Assembly (NCBI GenBank): GCA_016302005.1
Contig: JAEDOK010000111.1
Coordinates: 1-5,341 of the forward strand
Source of the DNA: Oscillospiraceae bacterium
GTDB lineage: Bacteria; Bacillota_A; Clostridia; Oscillospirales; Oscillospiraceae
DNA: 5,341 nt
Direction of reading: 5' to 3'
Positions 1 through 5,212 of this stretch are shown here, one piece after another (position 1 is the stretch's first letter; every line of letters begins with the position of its first letter). A model generated the notes under the pieces. The model was not told where the DNA came from. It did no database searches and saw only the letters and a program-made list of their open reading frames with translations. The translations under genes were made by a program, and so were the position numbers.

Positions 1-8
1 TACGGCGT

Positions 9-46
9 TGAAAACCGATTGAAATGAATATTTTAATCGGTTTTCA
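9..46. terminator. AT-rich hairpin, possible bidirectional terminator
   Basis: A 12-bp perfect inverted repeat (TGAAAACCGATT at 9-20, AATCGGTTTTCA at 35-46) can extend inward through one G-U wobble (21 with 34) and four A-U pairs to a four-base loop at 26-29. The core stem is bordered by AAAA on the left and TTTT on the right, the usual look of a terminator that works in both directions. It would end transcription from a gene lying to the left of the window. The stem has few G-C pairs and no long U tract follows it, so the terminator role is inference; the inverted repeat is directly visible. Confidence 0.5.
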
Positions 47-194
47 GTATCAGACCGCACCGCTCTTGCAGTAAGAGTACCCGCCAACCGCCGCAGTAGA
101 TTTTGCAGAGGCTCCATAAATTGTGAAAATGCACAAAACCGAATCAATAAAATTATCTAAAATGCGAAAACTTTTATTTTGATGCAGAAAAGGA
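47..194. other. Non-coding upstream region
   Basis: I see no supportable gene here. The DNA shifts from mixed composition (47-115) to strongly AT-rich (116-210), as expected upstream of a strong promoter. It contains one small dyad, TTGTG-N6-CACAA at 121-136, that could be a binding site but matches no regulator I can name with confidence. The only reading frame across it runs on the minus strand, covers the promoter and operator, and has no recognisable domain. Confidence 0.6.
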
Positions 195-223
195 TTGCAA
201 AATAAAACGAAACAGGTTATACT
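195..223 (+). promoter_or_regulatory. Sigma-A-type promoter of the transporter operon
   Basis: The -35 box is TTGCAA at 195-200 (four of six consensus bases) and the -10 box is TATACT at 218-223 (five of six), separated by an ideal 17-base AT-rich spacer. Transcription should begin near position 230. That puts the 234-257 operator at about +5 to +28 and gives the first gene a leader of about 70 bases. This is the only good promoter match I find in front of the operon. Confidence 0.75.
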
Positions 224-233
224 GAATCCAGAT

Positions 234-257
234 GAGATTGGAATCGTTTCCAATCTC
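234..257. promoter_or_regulatory. LacI-family operator (24-bp inverted repeat)
   Basis: Two perfect 10-base arms, GAGATTGGAA (234-243) and TTCCAATCTC (248-257), flank TCGT. The inner 14 bases at 239-252, TGGAATCGTTTCCA, fit the LacI/GalR-family operator pattern TGNAANCGNTTNCA, including the central CpG where the hinge helices of these repressors insert. The site begins a few bases after the predicted transcription start, so a bound repressor would block initiation or escape. The obvious candidate is the LacI-family protein at 4183-5193. The same core also fits a cre site for CcpA, so catabolite control is an alternative or additional reading. Confidence 0.8.
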
Positions 258-263
258 AATAAA

Positions 264-280
264 TAATCGTTTCACGATTA
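264..280. promoter_or_regulatory. Second dyad, possible auxiliary operator
   Basis: A 7-base inverted repeat, TAATCGT (264-270) and ACGATTA (274-280), has a 3-base centre. It repeats the string AATCGTTTC found in the core of the main operator (242-250 and again 265-273), 23 bases apart, roughly two helical turns. It lacks the outer TGG/CCA of the operator, so if the regulator binds here it is probably weaker. It may instead be a small hairpin in the leader just ahead of the ribosome binding site. Confidence 0.4.
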
Positions 281-289
281 AAAATTTAT

Positions 290-295
290 GGAGGA
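290..295 (+). promoter_or_regulatory. Ribosome binding site that decides the lipoprotein start
   Basis: GGAGGA at 290-295 lies six bases (296-301) before the ATG at 302 but directly abuts the in-frame ATG at 296. The upstream ATG would leave no spacing, so 302 is the supported start and the protein begins MKKLIAM. Confidence 0.75.
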
Positions 296-301
296 ATGAA
301 A

Positions 302-1672
302 ATGAAGAAACTCATCGCTATGCTTCTGGCGCTCGCGATGGTCGCCTGCCTGTTTGCCGGCTGCTCCGGTGACAGCGAGACCCCGACGACAGAAGCTCCC
401 ACCACCGAAGCCGCTCCCACCACCGAAGCAGCTCCCACCGCCGAAGGCGGCGACGAGCCCGCTCCCGCGACCGGCTCCGTCTACTTCCTGAACTTCAAGC
501 CCGAAGCTGATCAGGCTTGGCAGGATCTCGCAGCTCTCTACACCGAGAAGACCGGCGTGCCCGTCAAGGTCGTCACTGCCGCTTCCGGCAAGTACTCCGA
601 GACTCTGACCGCCGAAATGTCCAAGGACTCCGCTCCCACCCTGTTCCAGTGCGGCAACATGGCGGGTCTTGAGACTTGGCAGGATTATTGCCTCCCCCTC
701 GATGGCACCGCGTTCCTGAACGAGATGACCACTGAGGACTTCAACCTGAAGAAGGACGGCACCACCTACTGCGCAGGCTACTGCTACGAAGCTTACGGCA
801 TCATCGTCAACACCAAGCTGCTGGCTGACGCCGGCTACACGGTTGCCGACATCACCGACTTCGCTTCCCTGAAGGCTGTCGCTGAGGACATCACCGCTCG
901 CTCCGAGGAGCTGGGCTTCTCCGCATTCTCCTCCGCGGGTCTGGACGGCTCCTCTTCCTGGAGATTCTCCGGCCACCTGGCAAACCTGCCTCTGTACTAT
1001 CAGGGCGTTGATTCCAACGAGGTTTCCACCATCAGCGCTGATTATCTCGACAACTTCAAGAACATTTGGGATCTGTACATCAACAACTCCACCTGCGCTC
1101 CCGAAGAGATCGGCCCGAAGACCGGCGACGAGTCTGAGGCTGAATTCGGCACCGGCAAGGCTGTCTTCTTCCAGAACGGTTCTTGGGAGTACAGCAACCT
1201 CGTGACCAGCGAGGATAAGGGCTTCCTGATGAATGCTGATGACCTCACCATGATCCCCATCTACTGCGGCGTGGAAGGCGAAGAGAATGCGGCTCTGTGC
1301 TGCGGCACCGAGAACTGCTGGGCTGTCAACGCCAAGGCTTCCGCTGAGGATCAGCAGGCTACCCTCGACTTCCTGTACTGGGTCGTCACTTCCGACGAAG
1401 GCACGCAGATGATGGCCGAGCAGTTTGGCCCGATCCCCTTCAAGAATGCGAAGGCTTCCGAGAACGTCTTCTTCAACGCTGCGAATGCACTGTTTGCTGA
1501 GGGCAAGTACAATGTCGCTTGGGCATTCAACTACACTCCGAACGTTGACGCTTGGAGACAGGGTGTTGTTGACGCTCTCATGTCCTACTCCACCGCCGGC
1601 GGTTCTTGGGACGATGTCGTCACCGCGTTCGTCGATGGTTGGGCAGCCGAGTGGGAGGCCCAGAACGGCTAA
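302..1672 (+). CDS. Sugar ABC transporter substrate-binding lipoprotein
   Basis: This 456-residue extracytoplasmic solute-binding protein is of the family 1 (SBP_bac_1) carbohydrate type. It should capture a sugar or oligosaccharide outside the membrane and hand it to the permeases encoded downstream. Residues 1-20 form a lipoprotein signal peptide with a lipobox ending LFAGC; Cys21 would carry the lipid. A Thr/Pro/Glu/Ala linker (about 22-58) leads to the binding domain. Family landmarks are the NTKLLADAGY segment (170-179), GKAVFFQNGSW (286-296, matching the usual GKAAM-NG-W region), and GTENCWAVN (335-343) followed by a helical lobe. Many tryptophans and tyrosines suit sugar stacking. Nine cysteines lie beyond the anchor (117, 130, 157, 161, 265, 322, 333, 334, 339), which is unusual for this family. 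Codon use is strongly biased, suggesting high expression. The substrate is unknown; the importer class is well supported. Confidence 0.93.
   Translation: MKKLIAMLLALAMVACLFAGCSGDSETPTTEAPTTEAAPTTEAAPTAEGGDEPAPATGSVYFLNFKPEADQAWQDLAALYTEKTGVPVKVVTAASGKYSETLTAEMSKDSAPTLFQCGNMAGLETWQDYCLPLDGTAFLNEMTTEDFNLKKDGTTYCAGYCYEAYGIIVNTKLLADAGYTVADITDFASLKAVAEDITARSEELGFSAFSSAGLDGSSSWRFSGHLANLPLYYQGVDSNEVSTISADYLDNFKNIWDLYINNSTCAPEEIGPKTGDESEAEFGTGKAVFFQNGSWEYSNLVTSEDKGFLMNADDLTMIPIYCGVEGEENAALCCGTENCWAVNAKASAEDQQATLDFLYWVVTSDEGTQMMAEQFGPIPFKNAKASENVFFNAANALFAEGKYNVAWAFNYTPNVDAWRQGVVDALMSYSTAGGSWDDVVTAFVDGWAAEWEAQNG
395..448 (+). repeat. Three 18-bp tandem repeats in the linker coding region
   Basis: Three consecutive 18-base units begin GCTCCCACC at 395, 413 and 431. 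The first two differ only at the last base and the third has changed further. They encode APTTEA-type units forming the spacer between the lipid anchor and the folded domain. An earlier, diverged PTTE unit lies just upstream. Such repeats can gain or lose units by slippage without breaking the frame, so linker length may vary between strains. Confidence 0.8.
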
Positions 1673-1704
1673 TTCTCTGCCGAACTGAATCATCGTAGAT
1701 CACT

Positions 1705-1730
1705 GGGGCGGGCAAATGCCCGCCCCTATT
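1705..1730 (+). terminator. GC-rich hairpin after the lipoprotein gene (terminator or attenuator)
   Basis: A perfect 9-base stem, GGGGCGGGC (1705-1713) with GCCCGCCCC (1718-1726), has a four-base AAAT loop and is followed by TATTTCATT. It begins 32 bases after the binding-protein stop. The stem is very stable but the U tract is broken, so partial termination seems likely. Hairpins at this point in sugar importer operons often protect the first cistron's mRNA and lower permease expression; that role here is inference. On the minus strand it reads TAGGGGCGGGC, resembling the palindrome at 5193-5212, so it may also belong to a dispersed repeat family. Confidence 0.65.
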
Positions 1731-1753
1731 TCATTCAGCAATGACCTTTGTGT

Positions 1754-1813
1754 CGGCGGAGGCATGCCTTTGCCCTACCGCTATCCCTGTAGGGCAAAGG
1801 CATGCACCCGCCG
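1754..1813. repeat. 60-bp imperfect inverted repeat within the operon
   Basis: The inner stem is a perfect 17-base pair of arms, GCATGCCTTTGCCCTAC (1762-1778) and GTAGGGCAAAGGCATGC (1789-1805), around a 10-base loop (1779-1788). Two mismatched positions on each side lead to an outer 6-base stem, CGGCGG (1754-1759) with CCGCCG (1808-1813). The loop/arm junction contains TGTAGGG (1788-1794), also present at 5189-5195 and 5279-5285. The structure suggests a small dispersed palindromic element inserted between the cistrons. There is no transposase and I could not identify a target duplication. In RNA it would be a very stable hairpin ahead of permease 1. Confidence 0.75.
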
Positions 1814-1850
1814 TCCTGCGGCATAAACCACAACTACAAAAAAGAAAAGA

Positions 1851-1858
1851 AAAGGAGG
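1851..1858 (+). promoter_or_regulatory. Ribosome binding site that decides the permease 1 start
   Basis: AAAGGAGG at 1851-1858 is nine bases ahead of the ATG at 1868, which is in frame with the permease. The nearer ATG at 1861 is out of frame and only two bases away. The more distant in-frame ATG at 1802 lies inside the inverted repeat and has no binding site, so 1868 is preferred. Confidence 0.8.
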
Positions 1859-1867
1859 CGATGGCAG

Positions 1868-3298
1868 ATGAAAAAGGAAATGCTGAACGCGGAGGTCGCA
1901 ACGGAAGAAAAGACACCGTGTTCTTTCCGCTTTCACTCTGTTTATTCCAAATGGTTGATCGTTCGCGGCATCCTTGGCATTGTCGGCTTTGTATTCGGCG
2001 TCGCCGTGCTGTTCAATTTCTCAAAGATTGAGAACAAGGCTGCCCTGACAATTATTGTTCCTACGCTGTTCGGACTTTTCTGTGCGATCGCGGCATTTAT
2101 CACCTCCGGAAAACTCAGAAAGAGATCCGGCTATATCGCCAATGTTACCATGCTCGTCATGGACACCGTTTTTGCCGGAATGCTCGGCGGCTGCCTCGGC
2201 GCAAAGTGGCTCGGTCTGTATCCGATGGATCAGCTCCGTGTCATGCACGCCGGCTATCTGACCGACGGCTACGGCGTTGCCGAATGGGCGGCTGCTCCCG
2301 CGGTCAACTGGCTTGCTGCCGTGATCGCTGCGGCGGCGTTCCTGGCGCTGGTCGCCGCGCCGATCTTTGTCTATTACTATAAGCGCCGCGGAAAGATGCT
2401 GACCTTCGGCGCGAAGGTCGATCCCGCCGCGCACAGCAGTAAGCTTCTGCGCAGACCGATGCAATATGCGTTCCCCATCTTCGTGCTGCCGACCCTTGCG
2501 GCGTTTTTCATCGGCTTTATTTGGCCGTTCCTGCTTGGTCTTTACCGTTCCTTCAGCCGGTTCTCCTCACCGATCGATTTCACATGGAACGGCTTTGCCA
2601 ACTATGTCAAGGCGTTCAACGACGAGGGCTTCCGCCACGCGTTTGGCTTTACGGCGCTCTACGCCATCGTCTCGATCATCCTGATCAATGTGTTTGCTTT
2701 CGCGCTTGCCTACGCGCTGACGCAGAAGCTGAAAGGCTCGAATATCTTCCGTACGGTCTTCTTTATGCCGAACCTCATCGGCGGCATCGTTCTTGCCTAC
2801 ATTTGGAAGCTGATTTTTGATGCCATCCTCGGCTCGAGCTATATGACCAATGCAAACATCGGTTTCTGGGCGCTGGTCGTTTTGGTCGCATGGCAGCAGA
2901 TCGGCTACATCATGATCATTTACATCGCGGGTCTGCAAGCCGTCCCCGAGGATATGCTTGAGGCGGCGAAGATCGACGGCGCGAATCGCTGGCAGACCCT
3001 TTGGCGCGTCACGATCCCGAATGTCATGCCGTCCATCACGATCTGCATGTTCCTGACCCTGACGAACTCCTTCAAGCTCTTCGACCAGAACTTCGCGCTC
3101 ACCGGCGGCTCTCCGAAGCTCCCCGGTACGCGCATCCTTCAGACGGAGATGCTTGCCCTGCACATCTTTAACACCAACAACATCAACAACAAGTGGATCG
3201 GCACGGCACAGGCGGAGGCTGTGGTCTTCTTCATCCTCGTCGCCGCCCTTGCGCTGATCCAGCTCCGTGCAACCAAAACGAAGGAGGTGCAGCAGTAA
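1868..3298 (+). CDS. Sugar ABC transporter permease 1 (MalF/UgpA type) with extra N-terminal membrane domain
   Basis: This 476-residue inner-membrane protein is one half of the importer channel. The core (about 192-476) is a standard MalF/UgpA-like permease with six predicted helices near 201-226, 260-284, 294-318, 333-358, 388-408 and 448-466. The EAA loop that docks the ATPase is clear: EAAKIDGA at 365-372, ending with IP at 383-384. UgpA-type partners are usually near 300 residues. Here about 190 extra residues precede the core, with four further hydrophobic segments near 29-50, 58-79, 89-112 and 146-171, then a basic stretch (YYYKRRGK). MalF also carries extra N-terminal helices, but fewer and with a large periplasmic loop not seen here. 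The gene ends in a TAATG overlap with permease 2, so the two are translationally coupled. Function is secure; the role of the extension is unknown. Confidence 0.93.
   Translation: MKKEMLNAEVATEEKTPCSFRFHSVYSKWLIVRGILGIVGFVFGVAVLFNFSKIENKAALTIIVPTLFGLFCAIAAFITSGKLRKRSGYIANVTMLVMDTVFAGMLGGCLGAKWLGLYPMDQLRVMHAGYLTDGYGVAEWAAAPAVNWLAAVIAAAAFLALVAAPIFVYYYKRRGKMLTFGAKVDPAAHSSKLLRRPMQYAFPIFVLPTLAAFFIGFIWPFLLGLYRSFSRFSSPIDFTWNGFANYVKAFNDEGFRHAFGFTALYAIVSIILINVFAFALAYALTQKLKGSNIFRTVFFMPNLIGGIVLAYIWKLIFDAILGSSYMTNANIGFWALVVLVAWQQIGYIMIIYIAGLQAVPEDMLEAAKIDGANRWQTLWRVTIPNVMPSITICMFLTLTNSFKLFDQNFALTGGSPKLPGTRILQTEMLALHIFNTNNINNKWIGTAQAEAVVFFILVAALALIQLRATKTKEVQQ
3281..3287 (+). promoter_or_regulatory. Ribosome binding site of permease 2
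   Basis: AAGGAGG at 3281-3287 sits inside the last codons of permease 1, ten bases before the ATG at 3298. It fixes the permease 2 start at the TAATG junction rather than at upstream in-frame ATGs. Confidence 0.8.
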
Positions 3299-4179
3299 TG
3301 TCGTCCCTTACTACGCCGAACGGTGCTGTTAAAGTAAAAAAGAAAAGCAATATCGGCGGCACGATCCTGACGGTCCTGTTTGCGCTCGTCTGCGTGGGCT
3401 ATATCCTGCCGATCATTCTTGTGTTGATCAACTCTTTTAAGTCGAACAGCGTCATCAACACAGACACCTTTGCCCTGCCCAGCGGCGAAAGCTTTGTTGG
3501 CTTGGACAACTACGTCAAGGGCGCGACCTTCGGTAACTATCCCTTTATTAAGTCCCTGTGCTACAGCTTGGTTATCACGCTTCTTTCCGTATTCCTCATT
3601 CTGCTGTGCACGTCCATGACCGCTTGGTACATTTCCCGTGTGGGCAGCCGCTTTGCAAAGATTTTCTACTTTGCCTGCGTGTTCTCCATGATCGTGCCGT
3701 TCCAGATGGTCATGTTCCCGCTGGTCTCGGTTGCGACCAACCTCAAGCTGAACACACCTTGGACGATCCCGATCATCTACCTCGGTTTTGGCGCGGGACT
3801 CTCCGTGTTCATGTTTACCGGCTTTGTTAAGAGCTTGCCGTTGGAGATCGAGGAAGCTGCGGCAATTGATGGCTGCGGACCCATTCGTACCTTCTTCCTC
3901 GTCGTCCTGCCGATGCTCAAGCCGACGCTGATCTCCGTTGGTATCCTGCAAATTATGTGGGTTTGGAACGACTATCTCCTGCCCGCGCTCGTGCTGGACA
4001 TCAACAAGTATAAGACCATCCCCATCCATGTGCAGTATCTGCAGGGCAGCTACGGCACGGTCGATATGGGCGCGACAATGGCGGTTATGATGTTCAGCCT
4101 CCTGCCGATCATCATTGTCTATCTGTTCTGCCAGAAGCACATCATCAAGGGTGTTGCGGCAGGCGCCGTCAAGGGCTGA
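3298..4179 (+). CDS. Sugar ABC transporter permease 2 (MalG/UgpE type)
   Basis: This 293-residue inner-membrane permease is the second half of the channel and pairs with permease 1. Length and layout are normal for the MalG/UgpE branch: a short basic N-terminus (VKVKKK at 11-16), then six predicted helices near 22-46, 84-107, 120-145, 153-177, 208-232 and 262-280. The EAA loop runs from E186-A187-A188 through IDGCG to LP at 204-205, and is the contact for the ATP-hydrolysing subunit. The C-terminal GAVKG is typical of this family. The cysteine in IDGCG replaces the more common alanine or serine, which is tolerated. The start overlaps the previous stop codon by one base, implying coupled translation and equal amounts of the two permeases. 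No ATPase gene follows, so the motor is presumably a shared subunit encoded elsewhere. Confidence 0.94.
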   Translation: MSSLTTPNGAVKVKKKSNIGGTILTVLFALVCVGYILPIILVLINSFKSNSVINTDTFALPSGESFVGLDNYVKGATFGNYPFIKSLCYSLVITLLSVFLILLCTSMTAWYISRVGSRFAKIFYFACVFSMIVPFQMVMFPLVSVATNLKLNTPWTIPIIYLGFGAGLSVFMFTGFVKSLPLEIEEAAAIDGCGPIRTFFLVVLPMLKPTLISVGILQIMWVWNDYLLPALVLDINKYKTIPIHVQYLQGSYGTVDMGATMAVMMFSLLPIIIVYLFCQKHIIKGVAAGAVKG

Positions 4180-4182
4180 TCT

Positions 4183-5193
4183 ATGACGATCAAAGACCTT
4201 GCGAAGAAGACCGGTTACTCCGTCGGCACGATCTCGCGCGTCTTGAACGGGCAGCCGAATGTCAGTGAACGCGCAAGGCGGACGATCCTTGCCTATGTCG
4301 AGAAAAGCGGATTTCAGCTCAACGCCAACGCAAAGCAACTGCGCCAGACCCATGGCGACGGCATATTAGCCGTCGTCACGGGTCGGCAGAATGAATTATT
4401 TGCCCAGATGATAGAGCATATCCAGCGGCTGCTCGCGGAAACGCAATATCCGCTGGCGGTGGATTATGTTGATGAGAGTGACGATGCCGTGCAGCACGCG
4501 CTGCGTTGCTGTAGAGAGAAAAAGCCGCTGGGGATCCTTTTCCTCGGCGGCGATACGCAGCTATTTGCGGAGAGCTTCGGCGGCATTCGCGTGCCCAGTG
4601 TCCTGCTGACCTCGGATGCCTCGGAGCTGGGCTTCCACAATCTCTCCTCCGTCACGACGGACGATACTGCCGCTGCGCAGTGCGCCGTGGAGTATCTGTT
4701 CGCGCAGGGGCACCGCAAAATCGGGATCATCAACGGCGATCTGATCTATTCCGGCTTAAGCTGGCTGCGTTACGAGGGCTGCCGCCGCGCGTTTGCCGCG
4801 CACGGCATGACGCTCTCCGAGACGCAGTGTGCCACAGCGCGCTATTCCTTTGCCGACGGCTATGCTGCGGCGCAGAGATTGGTGGGAACGCAAGAGCTGA
4901 CGGCGATCTTTGCGATGTCAGATGTGATGGCAATTGGCGCGATGCGTGCGCTGCTGGACAGCGGTCTGCGCGTGCCGGAGGATATTTCCGTCGTCGGCTT
5001 CGACGGACTGGCGCTTGGAGCGTATTATATCCCGAAGCTCACTACCATCCGGCAGGATGCCGAACAGCTCGCGCGGCGCGGCGTGGAGCTTTTGCTGCAA
5101 GCACTCGAGGAGGAAAGCCCCGCGCGGCACGAAAAGGTTCCTTTTGAGCTTGCCGTCCAAGACAGCGTTATGCACCTCCCTGCCCCCTTGTAG
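4183..5193 (+). CDS. LacI-family transcriptional regulator, probable repressor of this operon
   Basis: This 336-residue cytoplasmic DNA-binding protein has the normal LacI/GalR length. Residues 2-21 (TIKDLAKKTGYSVGTISRVL) form the helix-turn-helix. A hinge helix around 47-54 includes Leu53, the residue that inserts at the operator's central CpG in this family. Residues from about 60 form the periplasmic-binding-protein-like effector domain. It shows the RYEGCRRAF region (196-204), the AMSDVMAIGAMRAL segment (244-257), VPEDISVVGFDG (264-275) with the conserved aspartate 274, and LTTIRQ (286-291). The effector is presumably the imported sugar or a product of it. The gene begins four bases after the permease 2 stop, with only a modest AAGGG at 4171-4175 as binding site and no visible promoter of its own. 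It is therefore probably co-transcribed and autoregulated through the 234-257 operator. The stop codon lies inside a TGTAGGG repeat motif. Confidence 0.94.
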   Translation: MTIKDLAKKTGYSVGTISRVLNGQPNVSERARRTILAYVEKSGFQLNANAKQLRQTHGDGILAVVTGRQNELFAQMIEHIQRLLAETQYPLAVDYVDESDDAVQHALRCCREKKPLGILFLGGDTQLFAESFGGIRVPSVLLTSDASELGFHNLSSVTTDDTAAAQCAVEYLFAQGHRKIGIINGDLIYSGLSWLRYEGCRRAFAAHGMTLSETQCATARYSFADGYAAAQRLVGTQELTAIFAMSDVMAIGAMRALLDSGLRVPEDISVVGFDGLALGAYYIPKLTTIRQDAEQLARRGVELLLQALEEESPARHEKVPFELAVQDSVMHLPAPL

Positions 5194-5212
5194 GGGCGGC
5201 GATCAGCCGCCC
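5189..5212. repeat. TGTAGGG palindromic element overlapping the regulator stop codon
   Basis: TGTAGGG (5189-5195) runs into a 7-base hairpin, GGGCGGC (5194-5200) and GCCGCCC (5206-5212), with loop GATCA. An alternative stem pairs GCCCC (5182-5186) with GGGGC (5193-5197). No U tract follows, so it is a poor intrinsic terminator by itself. It resembles the minus-strand reading of the hairpin at 1705-1726, which suggests a dispersed repeat family. Confidence 0.55.

Noticed and set aside
172..207. Inverted repeat TTTTATTTTG (172-181) / CAAAATAAAA (198-207)
   Set aside because: The arms are almost pure A/T and overlap the promoter; such matches are expected by chance in AT-rich upstream DNA, so it is not called as a site.
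50..259. Small minus-strand frame of 69 codons upstream of the operon
   Set aside because: It runs through the promoter and operator, I find no convincing ribosome binding site for it, and it has no recognisable domain; AT-rich DNA and chance explain it.
278..1693. Long minus-strand open frame opposite the binding-protein gene
   Set aside because: It shares codon boundaries with the real gene, so it stays open simply because that gene avoids TTA, CTA and TCA codons. Its translation is low-complexity with no recognisable domain, while the + strand protein is a clear family member.
1754..1813. CRISPR or tRNA-like structure in the operon spacer
   Set aside because: There is one inverted repeat, not spaced direct repeats, and no cloverleaf with a recognisable anticodon arm.
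1802..1867. Longer permease 1 starting at the 1802 ATG
   Set aside because: That ATG lies inside the right arm of the inverted repeat with no binding site; the added 22 residues are the translation of spacer and ribosome binding site.
1741..2031. Plus-strand frame across the spacer, with ATG at 1861 near the ribosome binding site
   Set aside because: It starts in the repeat region, the 1861 ATG is only two bases from AGGAGG, and the frame runs out of phase into the permease 1 gene, which has a properly spaced start at 1868.
3193..3297. Longer permease 2 starting at 3193
   Set aside because: It would overlap permease 1 by more than 100 bases; AAGGAGG at 3281-3287 points to the ATG at 3298.
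3139..4353. Long minus-strand open frame opposite permease 2
   Set aside because: Same cause: it is in register with permease 2 and the start of the regulator, which lack TTA, CTA and TCA codons there. The product is highly charged with no known fold.
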